Source of the DNA: Culex pipiens pallens
Lineage: Eukaryota > Arthropoda > Insecta > Diptera > Culicidae
Assembly (NCBI RefSeq): GCF_016801865.2
Contig: NC_068937.1
Coordinates: forward strand, 114,739,068-114,803,067
Direction of reading: 5' to 3'
Length of the DNA: 64,000 nucleotides
Shown here: in pieces, positions 12,761-24,405 of the stretch
Numbering within the stretch: the first letter of the stretch is position 1
Layout of the letters: every line of letters starts with the position of its first letter
Program-made: the position numbers and the translations under genes
The notes under the pieces: generated by a model
Database searches by the model: none
Seen by the model: the letters and a program-made list of their open reading frames with translations, nothing else
Told to the model about the DNA's origin: nothing

Positions 12761-14589
12761 TTTATAATTTTATAATTTTATAATTTTATAATTTTATAAT
12801 TTTATAATTTTATAATTTTATAATTTTATAATTTTATAATTTTATAATTTTATAATTTTATAATTTTATAATTTTATAATTTTATAATTTTATAATTTTA
12901 TAATTTTATAATTTTATAATTTTATAATTTTATAATTTTATAATTTTATAATTTTATAATTTTATAATTTTATAATTTTATAATTTTATAATTTTATAAT
13001 TTTATAATTTTATAATTTTATAATTTTATAATTTTATAATTTTATAATTTTATAATTTTATAATTTTATAATTTTATAATTTTATAATTTTATAATTTTA
13101 TAATTTTATAATTTTATAATTTTATAATTCTTTAATTTTACAATTTTATAATTTTATAATTTTATAATTTTATAATTTTATAATTTTATAATTTTATAAT
13201 TTTATAATTTTATAATTTTATAATTTTATAATTTTATAATTTTATAATTTTATAATTTTATAATTTTATAATTTTATAATTTTATAATTTTATAATTTTA
13301 TAATTTTATAATTTTATAATTTTATAATTTTATAATTTTATAATTTTATAATTTTATAATTTTATAATCTTATAATTTTATAATTTTATAATTTTATAAT
13401 TTTATAATTTTATAATTTTATAATTTTATAATTTTATAATTTTATAATTTTATAATTTTATAATTTTATAATTTTATAATTTTATAATTTTATAATTTTT
13501 TAATTTTATAATTTTATAATTTTATAATTTTATAATTTTATAATTTTATAATTTTATAATTTTATAATTTTATAATTTTATAATTTTATAATTTTATAAT
13601 TTTATAATTTTATAATTTTATAATTTTATAATTTTATAATTTTATAATTTTATAATTTTATAATTTTATAATTTTATAATTTTATAATTTTATAATTTTA
13701 TAATTTTATAATTTTATAATTTTATAATTTTATAATTTTATAATTTTATAATTTTATAATTTTATAATTTTATAATTTTATAATTTTATAATTTTATAAT
13801 TTTATAATTTTATAATTTTATAATTTTATAATTTTATAATTTTATAATTTTATAATTTTATAATTTTATAATTTTATAATTTTATAATTTTATAATTTTA
13901 TAATTTTATAATTTTATAATTTTATAATTTTATAATTTTATAATTTTATATTTTTATAATTTTATAATTTTATAATTTTATAATTTTATAATTTTATAAT
14001 TTTATAATTTTATAATTTTATAATTTTATAATTTTATAATTTTATAATTTTATAATTTTATAATTTTATAATTTTATAATTTTATAATTTTATAATTTTA
14101 TAATCTTATAATTTTATAATTTTATAATTTTATAATTTTATAATTTTATAATTTTATAATTTTATAATTTTATAATTTTATAATTTTATAATTTTATAAT
14201 TTTATAATTTTATAATTTTATAATTTTATAATTTTATAATCTTATAATTTTATAATTTTATAATTTTATAATTTTATAATTTTATAATTTTATAATTTTA
14301 TAATTTTATAATTTTATAATTTTATAATTTTATAATTTTATAATTTTATAATTTTATAATTTTATAATTTTATAATTTTATAATTTTATAATTTTATAAT
14401 TTTATAATTTTATAATTTTATAATTTTATAATTTTATAATTTTATAATTTTATAATTTTATAATTTTATAATTTTATAATTTTATAATTTTATAATTTTA
14501 TAATTTTATAATTTTATAATTTTATAATTTTATAATTTTATAATTTTATAATTTTATAATTTTATAATTTTATAATTTTATAATTTTAT
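12761..14589. repeat. A/T octamer satellite (TAATTTTA)n, about 228 copies
   Basis: About 1.83 kb of perfect 8-bp tandem repeat with only a handful of changes (near 13129, 13369, 13499, 13951, 14105 and 14241). It forms the spacer of the large palindrome. It contains no G at all and C only in the rare variants. Confidence 0.97.
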
Positions 14590-14624
14590 TATTGCTGAAA
14601 GTTATAGCTAATTTGAACTTGTTG

Positions 14625-16440
14625 ATTCTGGGTGGCCACAAACGGTCCGATTGGCAATGGGTTAGTCTTTTTGAACTTGTTACACAATTTCATGAACATA
14701 GACATGTCACATGCCCACTTTGGACAAGAAAAGTGTACTGGCCATATATTCGGATTATGGCCGGAACCCTGGAACCGGTTCCGGGTGGCCACAGTCGGTC
14801 CAATTGGCAATGGGTTAGTCTTTTTGAACTTGTTACACAATTTCATGAACATAGACATGTCACTTGCCCACTTTGGACAAGAAAAGTGTATTGGCCATAT
14901 ATTCGGATTATGGCCGGGAACCTGGAACCGGTTCCGGGTGGCCACAGTCGGTCCGATTGGCAATGGGTTAGTCTTTTTGAACTTGTGATACAATTTCATG
15001 ATCATAGACATGTCGCATGCCCACTTTGGACAAGAAAAGTGTATTGGCCATATATTCGGATTATGGCCGGAACCCTGGAACCGGTTCCGGATGGCCACAG
15101 TCGGTCCGATTGGCAATGGGTTAGTCTTTTTGAACTTGTGATACAATTTCATGAACATAGACATGTCGCATGCCCACTTTGGACTAGAAAAGTGTATTGG
15201 CCATATATTCGGATTATGGCCGGAACCCTGGAACCGGTTCCGGGTGGCCACAGTCGGTCCGATTGGCAATGGGTTAGTCTTTTTGAACTTGTGATACAAT
15301 TTCATGAACATAGACATGTCACATGCCCACTTTGGACTAGAAAAGTGTATTGGCCATATATTCGGATTATGGCCGGAACCCTGGAACCGGTTCCGGGTGG
15401 CCACAGTCGGTCCGATTGGCAATGAGTTAGTCTTTTTGAACTTGTGATACAATTTCATGATCATAGACATGTCGCATGCCCACTTTGGACAAGAAAAGTG
15501 TATTGGCCATATATTCGGATTATGGCCGGAACCCTGGAACCGGTTCCGGATGGCCACAGTCGGTCCGATTGGCAATGGGTTAGTCTTTTTGAACTTGTGA
15601 TACAATTTCATGAACATAGACATGTCGCATGCCCACTTTGGACTAGAAAAGTGTATTGGCCATATATTCGGATTATGGCCGGAACCCTGGAACCGGTTCC
15701 GGGTGGCCACAGTCGGTCCGATTGGCAATGGGTTAGTCTTTTTGAACTTGTGATACAATTTCATGAACATAGACATGTCACATGCCCACTTTGGACTAGA
15801 AAAGTGTATTGGCCATATATTCGGATTATGGCCGGAACCCTGGAACCGGTTCCGGGTGGCCACAGTCGGTCCGATTGGCAATGAGTTAGTCTTTTTGAAC
15901 TTGTGATACAATTTCATGATCATAGACATGTCGCATGCCCACTTTGGACAAGAAAAGTGTATTGGCCATATATTCGGATTATGGCCGGAACCCTGGAACC
16001 GGTTCCGGATGGCCACAGTCGGTCCGATTGGCAATGGGTTAGTCTTTTTGAACTTGTGATACAATTTCATGAACATAGACATGTCGCATGCCCACTTTGG
16101 ACTAGAAAAGTGTATTGGCCATATATTCGGATTATGGCCGGAACCCTGGAACCGGTTCCGGGTGGCCACAGTCGGTCCGATTGGCAATGGGTTAGTCTTT
16201 TTGAACTTGTGATACAATTTCATGAACATAGACATGTCGCATGCCCACTTTGGACTAGAAAAGTGTATTGGCCATATATTCGGATTATGGCCGGAACCCT
16301 GGAACCGGTTCCGGGTGGCCACAGTCGGTCCGATTGGCAATGGGTTAGTCTTTTTGAACTTGTGATACAATTTCATGAACATAGACATGTCGCATGCCCA
16401 CTTTGGACAAGAAAAGTGTACTGGTCATATCTTCGAATTA
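14625..16440 (-). repeat. 153-bp minisatellite array, right arm (about 11.7 copies, inverted)
   Basis: Same unit as the left arm in reverse orientation. Copies are organised in a higher-order pattern of three units (459 bp). The block at about 14960-15420 is repeated at 15420-15880 and 15880-16340 with the same variant sites. This arm is shorter than the left arm. Confidence 0.94.
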
Positions 16441-16867
16441 TGACCGGGACCCTGGAACCGGTCCCAGGTTACTGACCGGGTTTCCCGTGTCCAACATGGT
16501 TCTAGTTCAATAAAATGGCCTTCGTTTGATTGCAGATGATAAAATTCCATAGTACTTCACTCGTATTCATCTTTTTTGGATGGTTTTTGTAATCAGAAAA
16601 ATGACCAGGCTAGCGTAGCCCAAATCTGGCCCTGGGAAATCCGGAATATCTCCGGCCAGGGAACCGGAATCCGAATTTTTCCGATTGCATCGTGTTCCGT
16701 ATTAAAATCCTGAGCGAACAAGCCCAAAATATCGAAAATTGGTTGTGTTTGAGCCAAGATATGATTTTTTGAATATTAAATTTCCACGTGGTACTTAAAG
16801 GGTTAACCCATTCCAAAAATCACGCAGGACAGGAATAAAAAGAAAATTTAATTTCTTTTATTTAGCA

Positions 16868-16876
16868 ATATTTATT
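16868..16876 (-). terminator. Polyadenylation signal of gene B
   Basis: AATAAA on the minus strand, about 50 bp past the stop codon of gene B. Confidence 0.5.
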
Positions 16877-16922
16877 GTGAAACTGTATTTGTAGTGTAGA
16901 TCAAAATAGATCAATTATTAAT

Positions 16923-18689
16923 CTATTCTGAGTACTTCGCTTTGTAATCCAGCAACCGAATACCGTGGAAGAACTCAAGATGGTTCTTGTGGGCTCTGCC
17001 TTCCATGAAGAACTGACCACACCCGGACTCTGCACAGTACACCCGCTTCCCCTGCCGGCTATCATCACGATGAAATCGCCGCCAATGCCGCAACACGTTT
17101 CTCCTCACCCGCATCAGCGTGTCACATTCGGTACACTTGTAGTACGGTACATTTCCCACCATGACCACACGGAACGACGACATACTTTCATCCTCAACAG
17201 CTGAAGTAGACGGAACAGGAGGCTCCGCTTGATCATGTGCGTTCCGAAGATGAGCAGTCATGGCGGTCAGCGAGTGAAACGTCCGCTTGCACATCCGGCA
17301 GCCAAACCAACCGGTCTCGAGCTGATTGTACGGCAACTCTCCGTCGGTTTCCTCCTCCGACGGTGGAGACTCTTGCACAACCGCTATTGTGTCTTCCGGC
17401 TCCGTTTTGATCATCTCCACCAGAAAGGCGGCCGCTGGCTCAACGTCCACTAGGGCGGTTTCGATGGGCGCGCCATTTACTTCTTGCCGGTCGCGGACGA
17501 CGATGTTGTTCAACCGTTGGCACTGCCCCTGGAAACGCTGGATCTCGTGCAACTTTTGCCGGCACCCGACGCAAATCTGGCTCTGATGGTCCACGTCGGA
17601 GTCGAGTCGTACGTTGGTGCACGTTTCGATCACCTCGGCAAGATCGGTGCCATCCAAAGGGTCATAAATTGGTTCTAAAACTTCGCTTGCGGTGAAGCAT
17701 AATCGACAGTACTCGGAAGGATCTTCGCTGGGTCTGAAATATTTTGTTCTGATTTATTCAGCGGAAATTTATCCTATTTTTTACCTACGTTTTTTGGTCC
17801 AAATTTTCATCATTTTCCGTTGCGTTGCCAGATTGACATGTGGATAAAGTGTCCATATGTTGAACTTCGGATTCCACCTTCTGCTTCTGCACCAGAATCT
17901 TCCCGCGCCCCTTCTTCGGCTGCATCAGCGTCTCAAAGAATCCGTACTCTTTTGCTTCTCCCGGGTGGTTCAGCCGAAAGTGGCGACGGAATTTTTCCGT
18001 TACAAAAACCTTCCGCACAAATGGACAGCAAGGGCCAGCGATTCGGCAGCGCCAACCTTCTTGCTCGCGCATAACGTAATCGAGCACCGCCTTGCGCGGT
18101 TTGTTCTTTTCTGGGATGACTTCCTTCTTTGATGATTTAAGGACGCTTTTTTCGAGAACTCCCTCGAGGAAACCTCGACAGAAGCCCTTAAGACTGGCCT
18201 CAACGGGATGCTTTTTGCAAAAATGTCGCGCAAAGTTTGGGTGGTTGAAATTTTGCTGCACGTACGTGCATTTGGGCTCGCCGCTGGTCAACTCACAGTG
18301 AATTCCGTCGTCATCCATCGAAATGTATTCCAGGACAAGTTGCCGCAAGGGCAATGTAGACCGTGGGCGCAACGCAGAATTGATTTCCGGGCTAAAAAAT
18401 AATTAGTTAATTCCATCGTAAACTTCAATTGAAATCATCCTCACATTCTGTTGATGTGCTGCGTCACCGACGTCGGGCCAAAATTTTGAAGTAGACCCCT
18501 CCGCCGTGCCTCCTCGGGATGATCCTTGCGGAAGTGTTCGTAAAAGTGGAACGATCGGTACACACGATGCATAAACCGGCACCGTGGCATCCGGCAGTAA
18601 GCCCCGCAGGGGTTAATCTCGACAATGTCACGCATCGAGTTGCTGACTTTGCCCCCGGAACGCGCCTTGGAATTTCTCGGTGAATCCAT
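16923..18689 (-). CDS. Gene B: ZAD zinc-finger protein with N-terminal C-x(4-8)-C-x14-H-x4-H modules
   Basis: The exons, in transcript order, are 18689-18445, 18391-17789 and 17733-16923 (552 residues), with both introns in phase 2. The ATG at 18689 has a good context (GCCATGG) and begins MDSPRNSK. Three non-classical modules (CRMPRC..., CELTSGEPKC..., CRIAGPCC...) precede a ZAD (EYCRLC ... CVGC). An acidic linker with an IKTE motif follows, then three C2H2 fingers (C-x2-C-x12-H-x4-H twice, C-x4-C-x12-H-x4-H once). The ZAD exon starts with a T-P-x-x-D-P-x-E-Y-C-R-L-C junction, almost identical to genes C and D. Likely a nuclear DNA-binding regulator. It is transcribed away from gene A and away from gene D. 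Confidence 0.9.
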
Positions 18690-19746
18690 GGCGAAAGTTT
18701 CCTGTCTCGTCGCGACCACTTTTAAAATTAATGCCAAATAAAAACAAACACGATGGACCACCTCTCATGAGTTCCAAGCAAAAATTTCAACCTTTTTCCA
18801 AACACTTCGTGAGTGACCGTTACACACTCGTCGGGAATCATCCAAGAAACAAGTCTGCGCAACCTTACACGCAAAGACGACATTTGTCTTTTAAGACATA
18901 AAATTAGACTTTTCAAGCCTAATGATGTTAGATACCATTTGGTTTTGCTGCCTGACAAAATTTAACCTCACTTTATTGTCGTGTACGTAAACGCAATACA
19001 TACGCACGCAGATTACTCTATTGAACGTGCACGCATCCTGACAAGACATCTGGAGCAACATTCGAAAAGGGCGCATAAGCAAATTGCCAGCACTATTTTG
19101 CAAATTCTGAGCCAAAAGTAAACTATTTTACAAAACCCGCAGTGTTAAAAGGTAGTTGGGAAGGCCAGCTATTGATTTACATTTCGAGTTTTGTGAAAAA
19201 GTTACCTGTTGGCTCGGAATTTGCAACATTGTTCATGCCGTCAAAATGCTTATCCGCCATTTTCTCGTGTTGCTTCAGACATTAAATGCATATTTTTGAA
19301 GATTCGATTCTAGTTCCTTGACTTAGAGGAGTTATTATCAAAATATAGCAAACAAATCCCACTTTTCATACGATTTTTTGAGTTCAGGTACTACAACCAT
19401 AAAAATGGTTATATGGGTTGAACTGAAAAAATTGTATGAAAAGTGGGATTTGGAACTCAAAAATCATGATTTTTGGTAAGGGTGTAGTAACAGTAACTTT
19501 TCTAGGATTTCTTTCAAGGATTTTCACGGACGAAGGTGAATTATTCACTTTTTTATGCAAATAAAGTCCGCATTCATCAAACTCCGAATGAAAATTTTAG
19601 AATGTTGTGATTTGAACTAAGCCTTAAAGTATGGCGATTATCTACGTTATTTTTTTATCTGTGTGATGTGAGATATTTCAAAATTCTGCGGTTCTAGAGA
19701 GCGTCAGTATGGCTACTGCCAAAGTGCGGCGATCTGTTCTGAACTA
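18690..19746. other. Upstream of gene B: repeats only
   Basis: Around 18930-19035 lies a reverse-strand copy of a sequence also found at 51780-51905 and 52269-52362 (TGTACGTA/ACGTAC-rich, CACTTTATT). A short hairpin occupies 19354-19451, with arms AAATCCCACTTTTCATAC and the reverse complement. No coding region is seen. Confidence 0.5.
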
Positions 19747-20163
19747 CAGTCGACTCTCTGGTTGTCAATATCCAAGGGACCGTCGAGGAAGAGAATCATC
19801 AGTTTACAGAACGATGCAAAATGAAGAATCGATTGAAAATATTTTTTCTTGATACCCAACTATAGGAGAGAATCATGGCAACGTCCATCAAACAAAAACA
19901 AACTAATGTCAAACACCCTTCAAAGTTTCGCTTCGCCAAGAAAAATGTCTATGCAAGCCATGAGAAAGTGAAATTATTGACAACCGGAAGAGATTTTTAA
20001 AGCAAACAGAATCCAAGGGACCGTCGAGGAAGAGATCCTTCAAGCAAGGGAAAATATCGAGGAATGAAGATAATTGAAGTATGTAGATTGAAGGGACTGA
20101 AGAATTCATCGATAGATGGAGAATTATTGATATCGAGAAGATCGACAGCCAGAGAGTCGACTG
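19747..20163 (+). mobile_element. Tc1/mariner-type MITE, copy 1 (417 bp)
   Basis: Termini CAGTCGACTCTCTGG and CCAGAGAGTCGACTG are flanked by TA on both sides (19745-19746 and 20164-20165). An internal sequence AGGGACCGTCGAGGAAGAG occurs twice in direct orientation. A second copy in reverse orientation lies at 62559-62976. No transposase is present. Confidence 0.85.
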
Positions 20164-20956
20164 TATGTGAAAAATCGAATAAATTTCATAATTCACAATT
20201 TACTGAAAAATCAAGGCTAATCATATACATCAAAACAAAGCCATACTAATAGATTACACACTCATAAAAAGGTGATGATTACGCCACAGAGTAAGACAGA
20301 GTCACTACTGCCATTTGATTTTTGGTTCCACTTTGTGGTACATCGCAGGTACATCGCACGCCTGCTACCAGCAAACCTTATGGAGCCAAACATTAAAATG
20401 ACATTTCTTCTGACTGCTCACTAGCTCTGTGTTACTCTGTGATTACGCACATTACTTTACAAATTTGTCAGTTTGATTTTACACACTCGTTTGGGATTAT
20501 GGGGATTATCGAGTTCAGGAAAACTGGATCCAATAAAAACGGCGCGCAAACGCCGCGGAACAAACAATCCATATTCCATGTATTGGAAAAGTTACGTTAA
20601 ATCAAATTTTATCAAATTAAATTTTAGATTTACCATTACCACCAGGTAAGGTAGGCTGCGACTATCAAGCGCACTTTGATTAGCGCAATGAATTTCACGA
20701 CCACGTGTCATTTCAGGGTACCAAAAACCAGCATGGCTTTCCGAGCATGCTCTGCTGATTTAAGATTTTTGGCAACCACGTGACTTATACAAATATGAAA
20801 ATGAGCATGTTGATCGAGCATGCCAACAACTTAGCCTACTAAGGGACCTCTGCGATTTTGATATTGCGCGTATTCCCGAAAAAGACACGCGGCTTACCAG
20901 CCTCGAAACGACGCTCCGCACTTTCGGCAAATGCGCGCTGTCAAATCCCATACTGT
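20164..20956. other. Intergenic interval without gene
   Basis: I see no coding region or complete mobile element. Scattered short sequences resemble other elements in the window. Confidence 0.4.
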
Positions 20957-21129
20957 GCACTGATGGTAAACAGCATTACACTTTTTTCAGTTCACTTTTA
21001 CACACTTGCATGGGATTTTTCAGTTCAAGTATGATTACACGAAAGTGTGTAATCATACTTGAACTGAAAAATCCCATACAAGTGTGTAAAAGTGAACTGA
21101 ACAGTGTGTAATGTTGATTATCAGTGTGC
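20957..21129. repeat. Hairpin MITE of about 170 bp
   Basis: The arms (about 20957-21040 and 21046-21129) are inverted copies, almost perfect over the inner 65 bp (TTCAAGTATGATTACAC and complement). The outer parts are diverged. The loop is about 5 bp. Confidence 0.75.
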
Positions 21130-21331
21130 GTTCTGTTTTTATTGACCTTCTTCTTCGAATTGCAAGGCATTGTTTCCGGGAATGTTTTTTATTGCACCAA
21201 AAGTGCGGAAAATCGCTGGCAACAATGTCTGCGGCACATTCTGAAATGCCGCGTGGCGTGTAACTTCGAGAGAAACGGACAATAATTAATCCTGATACCC
21301 GCAATATTTGGTTCCAGGTGAAGGTATAATG

Positions 21332-22189
21332 AATTGGGTCCTAAAATGAAGCTTAGATTGCTGATAATATTGTTTACAGCGATAAAGCTTATTTTTCTGA
21401 GTAAAATGACCCTTTGTACGACCACAAAGAGTTTAAAATGGATTTTTAAATCAATTTCGAAAAATTAACCTCGCGGTCAGTGTTGCAAAAGAGTGATAGA
21501 AAAGCTATCAATAGATTATCTCTGCACCAAAAATATCCGAGAGTATAGCGGCCGTCACTATAGCTTGTGAGATCTCTTCTTATGTCTCGTGATTCCCAGC
21601 AATGCCATTCTCTCTCTATCACTCCTTCCCTTTTCCTCGACTATGCGCTCTCACCGCTGAGTCTCTCAATCTCTCCGAAAACTGCAATGAGAGAACGCGA
21701 GATGGCGATTAGGAGCCGACCACGCATGACGCCCCTTCAAACTGCGTTTGCAAAATTGGTTTTGTGGCGGCTTTTGTGGTTAAACGCTGTTGCGGTAGGA
21801 TGTTCGTGGAAGCGAGAATGAGAGAGAAAAGGAAAATGTCAATCGCGAGTGGGTAAACACGAAAACGTGTTCGGCTATGTTCGGCGCTGAGAGTTTCAAT
21901 GAAGAGAGAAGAGCAGTTGTATTTGAGGCATGAATATTCAGGCGAGATAATTGTAGTTGCTGAGAGCTGATATTTTGATATTTTAACAACCCTGCTCGCG
22001 GTCCTTCTTGACAGAAAAGCTCCTACTTGACAGCTCGTTCCAAGGGGACCATAGTTGATCCATCGAAAAAATGTTGTCTTGTCAAAAAAAAATTTTGCAT
22101 TAAAATGAAAAAAGTGATCAGAAATGGTTTTTAATCGTGTTTTTTACCGTTGTACATAAAAATTGACATAGGGCTTTAGTACCCAATTG
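21332..22189. mobile_element. MITE with CAATTGGGT ends, split by a nested hAT element
   Basis: Ends AATTGGGTCCTAAA and TTTAGTACCCAATT match the intact 334-bp copy at 46681-47014. The two halves are separated by the insertion at 21478-21994. A diverged partial copy in reverse orientation is at about 62185-62300. Superfamily not determined. Confidence 0.85.
21478..21994. mobile_element. Nested hAT-type MITE (517 bp)
   Basis: Ends CAGTGTTGC and CAACCCTG with an 8-bp duplication CTCGCGGT (21470-21477 and 21995-22002). The unoccupied site is seen in the intact host MITE near 46820, which has only one CTCGCG. This confirms the boundaries. Confidence 0.85.
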
Positions 22190-22193
22190 AACA

Positions 22194-22200
22194 ATTTATT
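22194..22200 (-). terminator. Polyadenylation signal of gene C
   Basis: AATAAAT on the minus strand, about 40 bp past the gene C stop codon. It lies just outside the MITE end at 22189. Confidence 0.5.
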
Positions 22201-22236
22201 GTACAACATATGAAAAAGAAATAACAAAAACGGATG

Positions 22237-23968
22237 TTACAATATTTCCACTTCATGATGTAGCTGCAACGCCATTGCTTCCTCTATCGAATCATAGCTA
22301 TGCTGTAGCTTCAGATGCCGAGTCAGGCCCATCCGGTCCATGAAGTTCTGGTAGCACTCGGCCACTCGGCAATACAGTCTAGGCTTTTGCTCACTACCCT
22401 CCTTATGATAGCACCGCTCGTGCCGGGCCATATTGCCCTTCTGCGACACGAGCGTGTCGCAATCGTTGCACTTAAAGTACGTCTTGTCGGCGATGACGAC
22501 CTCTTGATATTCAACGGGGGTTGCGACGGTTCTTGGTTTGCTTTTCTTGTACTTTTTTTTGTTGACTTGTGGGGCTGCCGGTTTTGCCTTCACGAAGAAG
22601 CCCAGTTCCGAGTGGTAGTTGTGCAGATGATCCACCATGACGTCCAGTGTATGGTGGATCTGGTTGCACTGCTTGCAACAGAACCAGTCATCCTGCAGTG
22701 CAATGTACGGTAGGTCTTCACCACCAGTTTCTTCGACGGCCGTTGAGCTGCTTTCCTGTGGAGTATCATCCACTGCCTCCTCTTCGTCGTCGTCGTCACT
22801 ATCCGACAGTTGAACGACATAATCCTCGTCGTCATCTTCGTTTTCGATCGTCAACTCCTCGTCGCAGGTAAGGTTCGCAACGGGCATTTCAATCGGTACC
22901 AACGGCGGCGGTGATGAAGGTGGTGCAACCGTTTCCGGCGTTTTCGAGCGGGACGCGGCTCGGTTGCGGCAAACGACTCGATTCAACGTTTCGCACACCG
23001 TTCGAAAGCACTTGATGTCGTGCAGTTTTTCACTGCACTCGTGACAAATTGCGGCTGGATAATCCTCCCCGGCGGCCAGTCGAACGCCAGTACATTCCTC
23101 AATTAGGGCGGCACAGCTGCTTCCGGTGTCTTGGGGTCCGCTGAAAATCGCCTTCGAGCGTCGAGCGACAGAAAAGCACAACCGACAGTACTCGGAGGGG
23201 TCGTCGGAAGGTCTGTGAAAGAGAAACTCGATGTTTTGTGTTGCGAGTTGATAGATGAGTTAAACTTACGTATTCATCCACTCTTTCTCGTCACCTGGAT
23301 TCAGCACAATTACGTCGGACGAGGATTCTCCAGAGTCGTCGTCATCCTCAGTCAATTTTCTCTTCTGTGAAGTTTGCTCCGAATCGTCCGCGGTCGATTT
23401 CTCAACCGATCTCTGGACCATGGTATTCAATATGCTTCTGCCTTCATGGGATTGTAGAACCTGGTAAAAACCATGCTTTCTGGCAAGCGCCGGATGTGCC
23501 AGTCGAAAGTGGCGCGTAAAGTTCTGCGCGGAAACCTGGTCCTTCTGGACGTACGCGCACGTCAGACTTGGATCAATGCGACAGCAAAAGCCTCGCTCCG
23601 TCCTGACAACAAAATGGCCCAGCGCGGCAGGCTGAGACTTGGTTGGCGCTCGGGATTCCTCCAGGAAGCCTTTCTCTTCCGCCTCCTTCGGATGCGAGCG
23701 CAGAAAGTGGCACGCAAAGGTAAACTGAATCATCTTGGGCAGCGCGAACGGGCACGAGCCCGGTCCGGCGATGGCGCACCGGAACACGCCGTCCGACCCG
23801 TGCGTGACATTTTCCGCCACCAGCTGGTCGGTGGACCCGTGCTTGAATCTGAGTTTGGGAATTGGAGGAAAAAGGTTTTTATCGATTTTCAACGGAAATC
23901 TTTGGGGCTCACCTTCGCAGCTTGGAAGAGTTAAAGTATCGCTGTGTCGTAGGTCCCGCGGAGTCCAT
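22237..23968 (-). CDS. Gene C: ZAD zinc-finger protein with two non-classical modules
   Basis: The exons are 23968-23913, 23848-23270 and 23212-22237 (536 residues), all phase 2. The ATG at 23968 opens a short first exon (MDSAGPTTQRYFNSSKLR). Exon 2 has two modules (CAIAGPGSC...HFLRSH and CRIDPSLTC...HFRLAH) and an acidic serine-rich end. Exon 3 starts with the family junction leading to EYCRLC, then the ZAD (second pair CHEC), a long acidic linker (NEDDDEDYVVQLSDSDDDDEE region) and three C2H2 fingers. In the second module the C-to-H spacing is 15 rather than 14. Probably a nuclear DNA-binding protein. It is divergent with gene D about 440 bp away, so the two may share a promoter region. Confidence 0.9.
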
Positions 23969-24405
23969 CGTTGTTGTGGCCGGAACGGTTCCTGTGATGT
24001 TACTTCGACCAATCTCAAGCGTTCAATGTTTACGATGTTGCATGCAGATTTGACGTTAGTATGCACACTGACGGGATTTCGATCAAATTAAGCATAACCA
24101 AAAATGAGTAGGGACGTCAGTTATGAAGGTTTACGTTAAATTACGCACTTTATTTATAATTTAGTTCTTTTCAGATGAACGTGTATGGATATAATGATGT
24201 TTCAAGCAACACAACCAGCAAGCAAAACAAAATTAAAACACTGAGATCTGTCAAAAAGCGTGGGTAAAGTTTTTTGAAAGAAGCTTTAAATATTGATCTA
24301 AATTCTGATTTCAACAGTAAATAAAAAGTCACACCAAGTTTTTATAGAAACAACATATAATCCGCTTGTGTAAAGTTTGTAAAATAATTAAGTTAAGTGA
24401 CAGGA
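23969..24405. promoter_or_regulatory. Divergent intergenic region of genes C and D
   Basis: 437 bp separate the two start codons of divergently transcribed, related genes. No TATA box or known operator is recognised. Calling it a promoter is inference from position. Confidence 0.35.

Larger units (their letters stand above)
10281..16802. mobile_element. 6.5-kb palindromic element with TTAA target sites (piggyBac-like ends)
   Basis: The left end CCCTTTAAGTACCACGTGG and its reverse complement at the right end are each bordered by TTAA (10277-10280 and 16803-16806), the target duplication of piggyBac-class elements. About 410 bp of near-identical unique sequence at each end lead inward to arrays of a 153-bp repeat in opposite orientation. 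These are separated by an A/T octamer array. The whole unit is therefore one giant inverted repeat with a 1.8-kb spacer. No transposase frame is present, so it would be nonautonomous. Class assignment rests on TTAA and the CCCTTT start only. Confidence 0.8.

Noticed and set aside
10695..12767. 690-codon plus-strand frame and matching long minus-strand frames
   Set aside because: They come from a 153-bp tandem repeat whose length is a multiple of three. Several frames are open at once, so this is not a gene.
14589..16388. 599-codon minus-strand frame
   Set aside because: Same artefact in the inverted arm of the palindrome.
10650..16440. CRISPR-like array
   Set aside because: Units are contiguous with no spacers, and the genome is eukaryotic.
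17820..18402. Plus-strand frames of 64-91 codons opposite gene B
   Set aside because: They are shadows of the minus-strand coding exon.
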